The translations under genes and the position numbers were made by a program. This document shows positions 8,515 to 16,673 of a DNA stretch of 53,966 bases, piece by piece. The notes beneath the pieces were generated by a model, which was given only the letters and a program-made list of their open reading frames with translations, made no database searches and was not told where the DNA came from. Each line of letters opens with the position of its first letter. The stretch's first letter is position 1. The stretch lies in the NCBI GenBank assembly GCA_020852965.1, contig JADYZV010000182.1, positions 1-53,966 on the forward strand. Reading direction: 5' to 3'. This stretch comes from Pirellulaceae bacterium. Lineage in GTDB: Bacteria; Planctomycetota; Planctomycetia; Pirellulales; Pirellulaceae.

Positions 8515-9573
8515 TTAGCGTTGGTAGATGGGGAGTAAGCCGCGATCGAGCTGCAGCATAATGAGGTTGCAGGCGGTGATGTAGATTGGGCTGATTTGGC
8601 CGTTCCATAGGCCCCCGTTCTGCTGTTCGCTGACAATGCGGTCATACAGCCGATCGCGGAAGGGGAGCCACTGCTGATCCCCCTGACGGTAGACGACTTG
8701 GCTGTAATAGAGATAGGTATAGTGCCAGTGGCCGAACGCGACACCTTCGTCTGCCAAGTTTTCATGCAGTGCCTCGCGCGAATATTTGAGCATCTCGGGG
8801 ACATGCTCTCCTTCGTAGTCCCCCGCGTTGTACAAGGCGGCCAGGGCCGCCGCCGTGATGGCGGGGCGCGACGTTCCCATCTGTTTGCTCGAATAACTGA
8901 TGCCGCCGTCGGGATTCTTACAGGTGTAGATGTATTTCTTCGCGCGGTCGATCACCTCTGCCGGGACGGCTATGCCGGCATTGCGACAACCACGCAGCCC
9001 TTGAACTTGAGTAATGGTGGTCGAGCCTTCGTCGTAGTCGGCTCCATCTTTGGCGCTGATGTATCCCCAGCCCCCCGCAGTGGTTTGGGCACTTGCACAA
9101 AAATCGACAGCTCGGTTCAGTACGTCGATCAGCTCGATACGCCGGTCTTCGTAGCCCTCTTCTCCCAGCACTTGGCTGAGCATGAGCATAGAAAAACCAT
9201 GGCCGTAGGTGTATCGATTGTCGGAGTTGGGATCACCGATCAGGCCATTGGGGCGACATTTGCTAATCAAAAAGTCGGTGCAGCGTGCGATCTGTTTGGC
9301 GTAAGGACCTTGAGTGGTGGTCGAGCCCGAGCAGATCAGGGCTGTCCCAGCCAAGGCGGCCAGGGCAGTGGGGTAGGCTGGGGTGTTCCATTGTCCTCGC
9401 GAGGATTGTTCGCGCGCCAGGAAATCGAGCCCCGAGCGGATGGACTGTTCCCAGGCTGGATTCATGCGCGAGCCAGCTTGTGCAGCGACCGTGCGTGGTC
9501 TGAGGCTCAGGCTAGCCGCTAACGCGGCCGAGCTGCCAAGCCATTGTCGACGATTGGTAACGTTCAAAGGCAC
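8515..9573 (-). CDS. Exported prenyltransferase/squalene-cyclase-like repeat protein
   Basis: A 352-residue protein from a GTG at 9573, with GGAG just upstream. The twin-arginine motif NRRQWLG and a hydrophobic stretch predict export. The mature part is built of alpha/alpha-barrel repeats like those of squalene-hopene cyclase and prenyltransferase beta subunits. Examples are the FLAREQSSRGQW, FCASAQTTAGGWGY and YTCKNPDGGISY segments, with the QxxxGxW-like pattern. The catalytic DxDD of hopene cyclases was not seen, so an isoprenoid cyclase activity is unlikely. Such single-domain exported members are frequent in Planctomycetes and have no known function. It stands alone on the minus strand. 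Confidence 0.8.
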   Translation of the reverse strand: MPLNVTNRRQWLGSSAALAASLSLRPRTVAAQAGSRMNPAWEQSIRSGLDFLAREQSSRGQWNTPAYPTALAALAGTALICSGSTTTQGPYAKQIARCTDFLISKCRPNGLIGDPNSDNRYTYGHGFSMLMLSQVLGEEGYEDRRIELIDVLNRAVDFCASAQTTAGGWGYISAKDGADYDEGSTTITQVQGLRGCRNAGIAVPAEVIDRAKKYIYTCKNPDGGISYSSKQMGTSRPAITAAALAALYNAGDYEGEHVPEMLKYSREALHENLADEGVAFGHWHYTYLYYSQVVYRQGDQQWLPFRDRLYDRIVSEQQNGGLWNGQISPIYITACNLIMLQLDRGLLPIYQR

Positions 9574-9777
9574 GCTCCGTGAAACTTTCAGGGGAACCAG
9601 TAGATCGGTGTCTATTATACGCGCCGAGCGGTTCGAAGCGGAAGTCGCAGAGTAGGCTCAGGCGAATTCTCAGCGGGCTTCGCGACTTTGCGTGAGGTGC
9701 GTTTTGCTGACAATTTGCTAGCGAACGAAGCTGATGTTGAGTAGCTCGGAGGTGGTTTGAGTGGAGAAGTGTACAAG

Positions 9778-9851
9778 GATATGTGGGAGAAGGATATGTG
9801 GGAGAAGGATATGTGGGAGAAGGATATGTGGGAGAAGGTTGGTGGGAGAAG
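9778..9851. repeat. 15-bp tandem repeat, about five units
   Basis: Four exact copies of a 15-base unit (GGATATGTGGGAGAA) run from 9778 to 9837, followed by a 14-base variant to 9851. The array sits in the 319-bp gap 9574-9892, next to the R2 palindrome at 9855. The open frame across it is explained by the repeat itself. No gene is seen in the gap. Confidence 0.92.
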
Positions 9852-9854
9852 GAT

Positions 9855-9880
9855 CCGACGCGGAGCGTCGGGCCACATTA
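9855..9880. repeat. R2 palindrome copy
   Basis: CCGACGCGGAGCGTCGG forms a short stem (CGACGC with GCGTCG) and is followed by GCCACATT. Matching copies are at 18211 and 18242 (tandem) and, inverted, at 16420. Confidence 0.8.
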
Positions 9881-9892
9881 AAATGCAGGAGC

Positions 9893-10759
9893 TCACTTGG
9901 ACGGTGGGGTAACGCCAGCTATGAATGCATCGAGCTGCTCTAAGTAGGCGTGGGTCAGCCAATTGTTGTGGTCGGCTCCTTCAATGGTAACCAATTGCTT
10001 GGGTTCGTTGGCGGAACGAAAAAGTTTTTCGCCCGACGAAAAGGGAATCGTGCGGTCTCGGTTTCCGTGACTCTGCAGCAGTGGGCCGTGATACTCTGCG
10101 ATGACGGCCGCCGAGTCGAGTTTATTGCGAGGAACCATCCACGATAGCTTCGGAAAGTGTACATCGGCCACATCGCGCAACGAGGAGAAGGTGCTTTGTA
10201 ATATCAGACCGCAGGGCGCAGAGTCAGCGGCTAACTGTGTGACAATGGCACCCCCCAGCGACTCGCCCATCAACAACATTTGTGAGTCGTCGACGCTGGC
10301 CAGCTCGCGTAGCTTTTCCCGAGCCGCTGTGGCATCTGCGATGGCCCCTTCCACCGTCGGTATCCCTTCGCTGCGACCATAGCCGCGGTAGTCGAACATG
10401 AACACGGAAAGTTTGGCTTGAGACTGGAGATATCTCAACCATGGAGCGCGGGACGCTACGTGTCCTGCATTGCCGTGCGCGATCAGCAGTACGCCGCGCG
10501 GATTGTCGCATGGGCAATACCAGCCATGTAATTGGGTGCCGTCTTTCGACTTGAAGTAGATGTCTTCGAACCGCAAGTCCTTCGGTTCCCAGTCTCCTTT
10601 CGGAAACTTAGTAGGCAAGAACAGCAGGGCTTCATCGATAGTCTGTGGGTTGGCTTCGGTCGCCGCGTCGTCCTGGGGTGGTTGCTGAGCATGGCAGTGA
10701 GATGCGAGTACGAAGCAGGCGATAGTAGCTATAAGTGGACAGGGGCACCGATTGATCAT
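9893..10759 (-). CDS. Exported alpha/beta hydrolase
   Basis: A 288-residue protein from the ATG at 10759. A longer open frame upstream runs into the next gene and lacks a signal, so this start is preferred. A signal peptide (residues about 1-23 ending HCHAQQ) is present. The hydrolase core shows the oxyanion strand LIAHGNAG, FDYRGYGRSEG, the nucleophile elbow GESLGG, an acid in GNRDRTIPF and a histidine in EGADHNNW. This order matches the BEM46/ABHD13-like branch of serine hydrolases. The substrate is unknown. It lies 58 bp downstream of the DNA methyltransferase gene on the same strand and could be co-transcribed with it, though no functional link is apparent. Confidence 0.85.
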   Translation of the reverse strand: MINRCPCPLIATIACFVLASHCHAQQPPQDDAATEANPQTIDEALLFLPTKFPKGDWEPKDLRFEDIYFKSKDGTQLHGWYCPCDNPRGVLLIAHGNAGHVASRAPWLRYLQSQAKLSVFMFDYRGYGRSEGIPTVEGAIADATAAREKLRELASVDDSQMLLMGESLGGAIVTQLAADSAPCGLILQSTFSSLRDVADVHFPKLSWMVPRNKLDSAAVIAEYHGPLLQSHGNRDRTIPFSSGEKLFRSANEPKQLVTIEGADHNNWLTHAYLEQLDAFIAGVTPPSK

Positions 10760-10817
10760 CTTTTGCGCTCTGATTTCGCATTCAAGTGTGCAGTGACTCG
10801 ACTCGTAAGAGAAAGAG

Positions 10818-11816
10818 CTAGTCGATAGTCTCAATTCGCGCACGTGACAACAGCCCGCCGGCAGCATCAGTAATTCTACTTCGGGCTCGTGTAATGTAAT
10901 GTTCGTCGATCTCATAACCGATGCTGTTTCGTCCACATCCGATGGCTGCAATCGTGGTCGTGCCAGTACCGCTAAAGGGATCTAATATCGTATCGCCGAC
11001 GAAACTGAACATCCTGATCAAGCGATTGGCGAGTGACTCTGGGTAGGGGGCGGGGTGATTACGCGTCGACGCACCTGTGATTCCCGACCAAATCTGAGTA
11101 AACCAAGTTTTGTGATTCTCATCCGAGATAATACTCAGTAAGCGGGCTGCGCTACTTGGACTTCGATAACCTCCGGGTTTTCTTTCCATCAAAATGAATT
11201 CAATATCATTCTTGATCACTGCATTCGGTTCGTACGGTTTCCCCAGAAATCCGCCGCCACCGGTATCTACTTCATGGACGACATTTGCAATCTTGCTCCA
11301 AATGATTGGTGACAAATTGTCGAATCCAATTTTTCGGCAATGCTCTTGAATGGATGCGTGCAGCGGGACGACTGTATGCCGACCATTATTTTTGCGACGT
11401 GATAAACAAACGTCACCAACCACACAAACTAATCGGCCCCCTGGAACCAAGACATCGAAACATCGCTGCCAGACACGATCGAGCTCTTCCAAAAAGAAAT
11501 CGTAGTCTTCAAAGTGGCCCATTTGACCATCAGAATCACGATACTCCTTCAGAGTCCAGTACGGGGGCGAAGTCAAGACAAGGTGTACGGAATTGGGTTC
11601 GACACCTTCGAGCGCTCGCGCGTCTCCTCGAACGGAGCGGTGAAGCGTCACGACGTCGGCAACGGCGCACTCCAATTCGGCGAGTCGCTGCGAATTCTTC
11701 GCCAATTCGGGAATCGCTGTTTGGAGATCAGTGATTTCAAGTGCCCACTCGGGCAGCAATTTTGAGAAATCGGTTGCGAGCGGCCCAAAGGGAGCTAGGG
11801 CTGACGTGTCTGACAT
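10818..11816 (-). CDS. DNA methyltransferase, beta-type (N4-cytosine or N6-adenine)
   Basis: A 332-residue enzyme with the catalytic motif TSPPYW at residues 82-87 ahead of the SAM-binding motif DPFSGTGTT at 279-287. That order defines the beta class of amino-methyltransferases. SPPYW is commonest in N4-cytosine enzymes, but N6-adenine cannot be excluded. Other typical segments are PGGRLVCVVGDV and GYEIDEHYI. The target-recognition region probably lies between the two motifs (about 95-260). No restriction endonuclease gene is adjacent: the neighbours are an alpha/beta hydrolase and an inositol oxygenase. It therefore looks like an orphan methyltransferase, or the remaining half of a restriction-modification pair. 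The start ATG at 11816 is supported by the conserved length. Confidence 0.9.
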   Translation of the reverse strand: MSDTSALAPFGPLATDFSKLLPEWALEITDLQTAIPELAKNSQRLAELECAVADVVTLHRSVRGDARALEGVEPNSVHLVLTSPPYWTLKEYRDSDGQMGHFEDYDFFLEELDRVWQRCFDVLVPGGRLVCVVGDVCLSRRKNNGRHTVVPLHASIQEHCRKIGFDNLSPIIWSKIANVVHEVDTGGGGFLGKPYEPNAVIKNDIEFILMERKPGGYRSPSSAARLLSIISDENHKTWFTQIWSGITGASTRNHPAPYPESLANRLIRMFSFVGDTILDPFSGTGTTTIAAIGCGRNSIGYEIDEHYITRARSRITDAAGGLLSRARIETID

Positions 11817-11932
11817 TGCGAATCCTTCCCCTAAAACCCGAATTGTACCAGCATTGAGCGCGCTTGCGATACTGGCTGGGAGTTAGGCCAATGTTGCGAG
11901 GAAACAGCAGCTTATCAAACATTGACTGTGAC

Positions 11933-12814
11933 CTACCAGGCTAGTTTCTCAGGGAAGTACTCGCCAATCAGTTCTTCGTAGAACGGTCGCAATCCCTCGA
12001 CGTCCATGCGCTCGTCGCGTTTGGTGTACAAGTCGTATTGATTGAAGTCGGTGACCCACTTAAGCAATTCCGCATCGCCGTCTTTGAGCAGTGGTTGATA
12101 CGCATGCTCTCGGTGGATTGGGTAACACGAGTGGTAGCGGATCATCGCCAGTGCCGGAGCGGGAAGGTAATCTTTCACCACATGGTACAAGTATTCATCA
12201 TGTCCCCATGAGAGCAGCAAATTGTCGAGACCGCAGTGTGGCTGATAGATTCCACATTCGGTCTGGTACTCGGCAACTTGCTTGTCTGGATTGGCTTCGA
12301 AGGCATCGTAAAACACGATCCGTTCGGAATAGCGACAGCCGACAGGGAAGGTATCGCCGACCACGGCCCATTGGGGCTCGCCCCACAAGCACAGTATTTT
12401 CCCCAAGTCATGCACCAAACCCGCCAGGATGAACCAACGTGGACGTCCATCGGCGCGGATGGCTTCGGCGGTTTGCAGTAAATGCTCGATCTGTGGCAAG
12501 TCGATGTCGGGGTCGCTGTCGTCCACCAACTCGTTGAGGAACTGCATCGCTTCCCAGATCCCCATGCTGCGGCGATCGAGCGTCAAGTACTCGGCGCGCT
12601 TCTGACGATTGAACTCCAGCGTCTGATACTGGTGATTGAGCCGATAGAACTCCTTCACACAGGGGCGCGCTTCCGCATCATAATTGCGAAAGTCGGCAGT
12701 CTGCGAGGCGGCTTGCATGGTGGCGGTCATCTGCGACTCTGGCTGCGGATAGCGCCGCAGTAGATCGTCTTCCCAGTTGTCTAAGCTTTCGAGCGGATTG
12801 TTGGAGTCTGACAT
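11933..12814 (-). CDS. myo-Inositol oxygenase (MIOX)
   Basis: MIOX is a di-iron enzyme that uses O2 to cleave myo-inositol to D-glucuronate. The 293-residue protein (ATG at 12814; an upstream in-frame GTG is less likely) closely resembles animal MIOX, which is about 285 residues. The landmark [17 protein letters not shown] and the C-terminal FNQYDLYTK are both present. All six iron ligands known from mouse MIOX have counterparts here: H111, H135, D136, H205, H228 and D261. The enzyme should therefore be active. MIOX is mainly eukaryotic and patchy in bacteria, so transfer is possible. A sugar ABC transporter of the ribose/inositol type lies about 2.5 kb away, but no other inositol gene is adjacent. 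Confidence 0.95.
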   Translation of the reverse strand: MSDSNNPLESLDNWEDDLLRRYPQPESQMTATMQAASQTADFRNYDAEARPCVKEFYRLNHQYQTLEFNRQKRAEYLTLDRRSMGIWEAMQFLNELVDDSDPDIDLPQIEHLLQTAEAIRADGRPRWFILAGLVHDLGKILCLWGEPQWAVVGDTFPVGCRYSERIVFYDAFEANPDKQVAEYQTECGIYQPHCGLDNLLLSWGHDEYLYHVVKDYLPAPALAMIRYHSCYPIHREHAYQPLLKDGDAELLKWVTDFNQYDLYTKRDERMDVEGLRPFYEELIGEYFPEKLAW

Positions 12815-13053
12815 GGCCGGGACCGCTTTCCTAGTACGAATTCCAAATCTCTGAATCACACACTTAGGTACTCATCTTAACGACAACCCTTGCCGTTCTC
12901 AATGCTTGTAAGTCGACCGGTTTCTGTGGATTTGACCAAACTGCTACCCCTAGTGGCTTTTATTGCGATAGCCGGCAATCGCTCTGTCGGGCAGTTTGAC
13001 TCAAAAAATTCGCGCCCATTTGCATGATTCGTGGTCAGCACCATCACCATAGG

Positions 13054-13083
13054 TTGTTTGTGAGAACCGTTACAAACTAGAAT
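13054..13083 (+). promoter_or_regulatory. Possible sigma-70-type promoter
   Basis: TTGTTT at 13054-13059 and TAGAAT at 13078-13083 are separated by 18 bp, about 40 bp ahead of the start codon at 13124. The spacing is acceptable and the boxes are imperfect. Planctomycete promoter consensus is poorly known, so this is only suggestive. Confidence 0.3.
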
Positions 13084-13123
13084 ACGATTCGTGTCACTTT
13101 TAAATTTGAGAAGGAACCAGCCC

Positions 13124-14572
13124 ATGAAACACCCGTCTTGGATGCATCCGCCGATGCCACGACGGTCGGCAATTCAAGCTGGTGCGATTGGCCTGTTGGG
13201 TTTAGGGCTCAACCACTTGGCCGGCTTGCGGCAAGCTACTGCCGCAGATGGCATTCTCCCCGCCGGTCGCGCCAAATCTTGCATTTTCGTGTTTCTCTCG
13301 GGCGGCTTAGCTCAGCACGAGAGTTTCGATATGAAACCCGAGGCACCGGAGAATATTCGGGGTGAGTTTAAACCCATCGCGACACGAACGCCGGGTTTGC
13401 AAATATGTGAACACCTGCCGATGTTGGCAGTGCGTAGCCAGCTATGGTCGCTATGTCGCTCGCTCACACACTCTTCCAATGACCACTCGGCCGCGCACCA
13501 CATCATGTTGACTGGCCATTCGCAGTTGCCACCGGGCTTTAGCCCGAACGAATCCAGCCGAACGGATAGACCTTCTATCGCTTCCGTGGTTGGCAGAGCG
13601 ACAACGATGAGGAATAACCTTCCGCCGGCCGTGATGCTTCCCGAGCGGCTGGTTCACTCGACGGGGCGCATTATCCCAGGTCAACACGCCGGCGAGATGG
13701 GCGCTGCACACGATCCCTGGCTGATCGAAGCCTCTCCTTTTCACAGCACCTCATACGGAGCTTATCCAGAATATGCATTCGATCACCAGGAACGCGGTCA
13801 TCCCGACGAACGAGTGTTTCAAGCACCTCAGCTAAACCTGCCACCAGGACTGGGAATGAAACAGATCGCAGGACGGCTGGCCTTGCTTGAGTCGCTGAAG
13901 CAACAGCGGGCAGCACTGGCAGGTTTCGCCGAAACACAGGCCTTCGATCGTCTGCGGCAAGGTGCGATTTCGCTATTGACTGAGCAGTCGATACAACAAG
14001 CTCTGGACGTGACACGTGCCGACGATCGCACGCTAGATAGGTATGGTCGCAATTCGTTCGGTTGGTCATTGCTGATGGCTCGGCGCTTGGTTGCCGCTGG
14101 TGTCAATCTTGTTCAAGTCAATCTTGGAAATGATGAAGCGTGGGATACCCATGGCAACGCATTTCCGCATTTGAAGGATGCCTTGCTGCCACCTACGGAT
14201 CGGGGCCTATCCGCATTGCTTGATGATCTCCACGCCAGTGGCGAATTGGACGAGACGCTGATTGTGGTGGCCGGTGAGTTTGGTCGCTCTCCACACATCA
14301 CACTGCTCGAAAATGCGTACAAACTGCCGGGACGCGATCACTGGGGAGCGGTGCAGTCCGTACTGTTTGCAGGGGGCGGCGTCCGTGGCGGCAATGTCGT
14401 GGGTAAAACGGATGCACACGCTGCCTATCCGGCGGACACGCCGGTCAAGCCAGAGAACTTTGCCGCAACGATCTATCACGCCCTGGGGATTCCAGCCACA
14501 GCCGTGTGGCACGATGCGACCGAACGTCCTCATCCGATCTATTGCGGCGAACCCATTCCAGGCCTGACCTAA
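13124..14572 (+). CDS. DUF1501 family exported protein
   Basis: A 482-residue protein from the ATG at 13124 with a good GAGAAGGA site upstream. The N-terminus has a twin-arginine-like PRRSAIQAGAIG signal. DUF1501 features follow: CIFVFLSGGLAQHESFDMK near residue 60, SNDHSAAHHIMLTG, AWDTHGNAF, and VVAGEFGRSP ahead of GRDHWGAVQSVLFAGGGVRGG. The histidine and aspartate pattern resembles the alkaline-phosphatase/sulfatase superfamily, to which DUF1501 proteins are distantly related. The biochemical role is not established. In Planctomycetes DUF1501 genes often pair with a DUF1549/DUF1553 heme protein; no such partner is present here. It is divergent from the inositol oxygenase gene. Confidence 0.9.
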   Translation: MKHPSWMHPPMPRRSAIQAGAIGLLGLGLNHLAGLRQATAADGILPAGRAKSCIFVFLSGGLAQHESFDMKPEAPENIRGEFKPIATRTPGLQICEHLPMLAVRSQLWSLCRSLTHSSNDHSAAHHIMLTGHSQLPPGFSPNESSRTDRPSIASVVGRATTMRNNLPPAVMLPERLVHSTGRIIPGQHAGEMGAAHDPWLIEASPFHSTSYGAYPEYAFDHQERGHPDERVFQAPQLNLPPGLGMKQIAGRLALLESLKQQRAALAGFAETQAFDRLRQGAISLLTEQSIQQALDVTRADDRTLDRYGRNSFGWSLLMARRLVAAGVNLVQVNLGNDEAWDTHGNAFPHLKDALLPPTDRGLSALLDDLHASGELDETLIVVAGEFGRSPHITLLENAYKLPGRDHWGAVQSVLFAGGGVRGGNVVGKTDAHAAYPADTPVKPENFAATIYHALGIPATAVWHDATERPHPIYCGEPIPGLT

Positions 14573-14593
14573 CATCGACTCAAAACTCAGTAG

Positions 14594-14613
14594 CTACCGT
14601 CGCTAGACGGTAG
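14594..14613. repeat. R3 repeat copy (partial), 8-bp perfect hairpin
   Basis: CTACCGTC-GCTA-GACGGTAG is a perfect stem of 8 bp with a 4-base loop. It is preceded by ACTCAAAACT and followed by a TTCTGC word, as in the R3 copy at 46131. It lies between the convergent DUF1501 and membrane-protein genes, where it could act as a bidirectional terminator. Confidence 0.7.
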
Positions 14614-14672
14614 GCTTCTGCCAGCGAAGCGATCGTCCAGTCCAAGCGAGTTGTATGCCAACTGTGGACAAC

Positions 14673-15344
14673 TTATTCCTGTAAGCGGCTGGTGTCCAGG
14701 TTGAGGTATTCGGTCGCGCGCTTGGTCACCGCTTGGTGAAACTCGCGCAGGGTACGCAAGTAGGCGTAGCGTATCAGCGCCACACAAGCCACCAGGGTGG
14801 CAATCACCAGCAGGAGAATCACCGGCCAGACCATCCAGAGTAGCCGTGCTTGTTGGTCTATGTCATGGATGCTGCTGGTGGATGAACTGCGCGACCAGCG
14901 GAAGAACTTGTCGTCGATGTTTCGCTGCCGTAGTGCTCCTTTGAAATCGGCCGGGTCGTCTCGCAGGGCCGATACCACTTCAGTGGCCAAGGAGAGCGGA
15001 AAGACTTGAGTATGGATAAAAAACACGCCACCGGTTTCGATGAAGGCCACGATCAGAAATACTGCCCACAAGTCGCTGCGAATTTTGCGCAACGACCTGC
15101 GTTCACGGGAAGACCGTCGATGGGAGCGAGTTCCATCCAGACGATAACAGTTGGCCTTCGATTGCGTGCGCAAGGCCGCGGGCATACGTTTGGTTAACAA
15201 CTCAACGCAAGCATAGATTGCAAATAATTCAGCGATGAGCAACACGAACCAAAAGCTGAGGCCGCGTGAGAAGAGCAAGGCGATTGGGGCTATCGCCAAG
15301 AATAGAGCGGACAAAGGAAACGTGAATTTTGAGTGCTTTGCCAT
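14673..15344 (-). CDS. Membrane protein of unknown function
   Basis: A 223-residue protein with about four predicted membrane segments: about 9-25 and 30-50, then about 92-112 and 168-192. A basic cytoplasmic-type stretch (about 53-90, many Arg and Ser) separates the pairs. A polar region at about 115-165 contains a serine run and probably lies outside. No family is recognised. It starts 10 bp after the permease stop codon on the same strand, so it is probably the last gene of the ABC-transporter operon. Its role there is unknown. Confidence 0.7.
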   Translation of the reverse strand: MAKHSKFTFPLSALFLAIAPIALLFSRGLSFWFVLLIAELFAIYACVELLTKRMPAALRTQSKANCYRLDGTRSHRRSSRERRSLRKIRSDLWAVFLIVAFIETGGVFFIHTQVFPLSLATEVVSALRDDPADFKGALRQRNIDDKFFRWSRSSSTSSIHDIDQQARLLWMVWPVILLLVIATLVACVALIRYAYLRTLREFHQAVTKRATEYLNLDTSRLQE

Positions 15345-15354
15345 TCGGTGGGCT

Positions 15355-16404
15355 CTATGCGTTTTCTTGACGACGCGTGCGGAATTGATCCAGGGTGACG
15401 GCAGCGATGATAATGACGCCGATCATGATGTCTTGGGTCGAATTCTGGATCTCGAGCTGCGCACAGCCGCTGGCGATCACACCCATGATGGCAGCTCCGG
15501 CCAATGTGCCGAGTACCGAACCGCGTCCACCATTGAGGCTGCCGCCACCGATGACTACTGCGGCGATGAATTTTAGTTCACGCCCGATCCCTTCCACCGG
15601 ATTGGCCATCTTAACCAGAGAAAATGAATAGAGTCCGGCGATGCCAATGAGCAAGCCACCCAGGACATAGACCAAAACTTTGGTAGTCAAAATGTTGATG
15701 CCACACAAGCGAGCCGTCGATTCGTTGGAGCCAATGGCAAACAGATGTCGACCAAAGACTGAATAACGCAGTATCACGGCGACGAGCAATGCGATGGCTG
15801 CGGCCAGCCACACGCCGCTGGCGATACGCGGCAGCCAGCCTTGCCAATCGGGCGGCATGGTCGAGCTCAAATCGTTCAGCCACTGTGGCATACGTTGGCG
15901 ATCGACAAAGACGGTCGAGCCACCGGCCACGCGCTTGGCGACCCCTAAGAAAATGGTCATGGTTCCCAGCGTCACAATAAACGGCGGAATGCGCAGTAGG
16001 CCGATCAACAGACCATTGACCAAACCACACACAGCGCCGGTAAGCAGTGCGCAAGTCACTGCGGCAGTGATCGAGTAATCACTGCTGAGCATGGCGGCCA
16101 GTACCGTCGCACAGAGCATCGATGCGGTGCCAGCCGAAAGGTCAATTCCACCTGAGATGATGATAAGTGTCATTCCCAGAGCGGCGACCGCGACTGGGGC
16201 GGCTTGTACCAACACCACGCGAAAATTGCGCAGCTCGCTAAAGCGGCCCTGTCCCCAGACTTGATCGGCCAGGGCAAAGCCCAGCGTCACCATGAGCAGC
16301 GCGAAAAGCGGCTCGAGCGACTGCAGAGCCTGCCACAGTCGGTCACGCGAATTCTTTTGAGTCGTATCAACGCTCGCCATTCCCACCGCTTTCCAGTTAT
16401 TCAT
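15355..16404 (-). CDS. Sugar ABC transporter permease, RbsC type
   Basis: A 349-residue inner-membrane protein with about 8-10 hydrophobic segments and the RbsC/AraH-family landmarks. These include VAALGMTLIIISGGIDLS near residue 80, VNGLLIGLLRIPPFIVTLGT near 130 and FAIGSNESTARLCGIN near 230. AAVVIGGGSLNGGRGSVLGT near 290 is also typical. It forms the transmembrane channel with the ATPase encoded upstream. Family members import ribose, xylose, galactose or myo-inositol; sequence alone does not decide. The ATG at 16404 or the one at 16380 could be used. It lies third in the transport operon after the binding protein and ATPase genes. Confidence 0.93.
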   Translation of the reverse strand: MNNWKAVGMASVDTTQKNSRDRLWQALQSLEPLFALLMVTLGFALADQVWGQGRFSELRNFRVVLVQAAPVAVAALGMTLIIISGGIDLSAGTASMLCATVLAAMLSSDYSITAAVTCALLTGAVCGLVNGLLIGLLRIPPFIVTLGTMTIFLGVAKRVAGGSTVFVDRQRMPQWLNDLSSTMPPDWQGWLPRIASGVWLAAAIALLVAVILRYSVFGRHLFAIGSNESTARLCGINILTTKVLVYVLGGLLIGIAGLYSFSLVKMANPVEGIGRELKFIAAVVIGGGSLNGGRGSVLGTLAGAAIMGVIASGCAQLEIQNSTQDIMIGVIIIAAVTLDQFRTRRQENA

Positions 16405-16419
16405 GTGGCACGTATCAAT

Positions 16420-16440
16420 GTGGCACGACGCTCCGCGTCG
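16420..16440. repeat. R2 palindrome copy, inverted orientation
   Basis: GTGGCACGACGCTCCGCGTCG is the reverse complement of the R2 consensus seen at 9855, 18211 and 18242. The ATPase gene 16674-18194 is thus flanked by R2 copies in opposite orientation. Confidence 0.75.
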
Positions 16441-16443
16441 TTT

Positions 16444-16502
16444 CTTCCGTCACTCTCTTCCGTCACTCTCTTCCGTCACTTCTGTTCCGTCACTTCTGTT
16501 CT
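16444..16502. repeat. Short tandem repeat, 13-14-bp CTTCCGTCACTCT units
   Basis: Units of CTTCCGTCACTCT start at 16444 and 16457, followed by slightly longer variants (TTCCGTCACTTCTG) to about 16502. The tract lies between the ATPase and permease genes, just behind an R2 copy. No gene is present. Confidence 0.8.
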
Positions 16503-16568
16503 CTCACCCGCACTGCGGGCGCGGTGGTACGGGCCTCGTCCGCTCTAGTTGCAAAACTCTTGCTCCTG

Positions 16569-16668
16569 CCAGGCAAGCTGGCAGGGGGCAGTCGAGCTCA
16601 CGCTTATTCCAGGCAAGCTGGCAGGGGGCAGTCGAGCTCACGCTTATTCCAGGCAAGCTGGCAGGGGG
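16569..16668. repeat. 40-bp tandem repeat, R1-variant hairpin
   Basis: Two full 40-base units begin at 16569 and 16609, and a partial third runs 16649-16668. Each holds CCAG-GCAAG-CTGG followed by CAGGGGGC. The loop GCAAG is the same as in R1, while the stem differs by a compensatory exchange (GCGAG/CTCGC versus GCCAG/CTGGC). The array ends 5 bp before the ATPase stop codon at 16674, on its 3' side. Confidence 0.9.
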
Positions 16669-16673
16669 CAATA

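Noticed and set aside
8698-9522. 274-codon open frame antisense to the squalene-cyclase-like gene
   Set aside because: It has no family resemblance or ribosome site, while the opposite strand has clear domain repeats and a Tat signal.
10760-10951. Upstream extension of the alpha/beta hydrolase frame
   Set aside because: It overlaps the methyltransferase 3' end. The ATG at 10759 gives a proper signal peptide.
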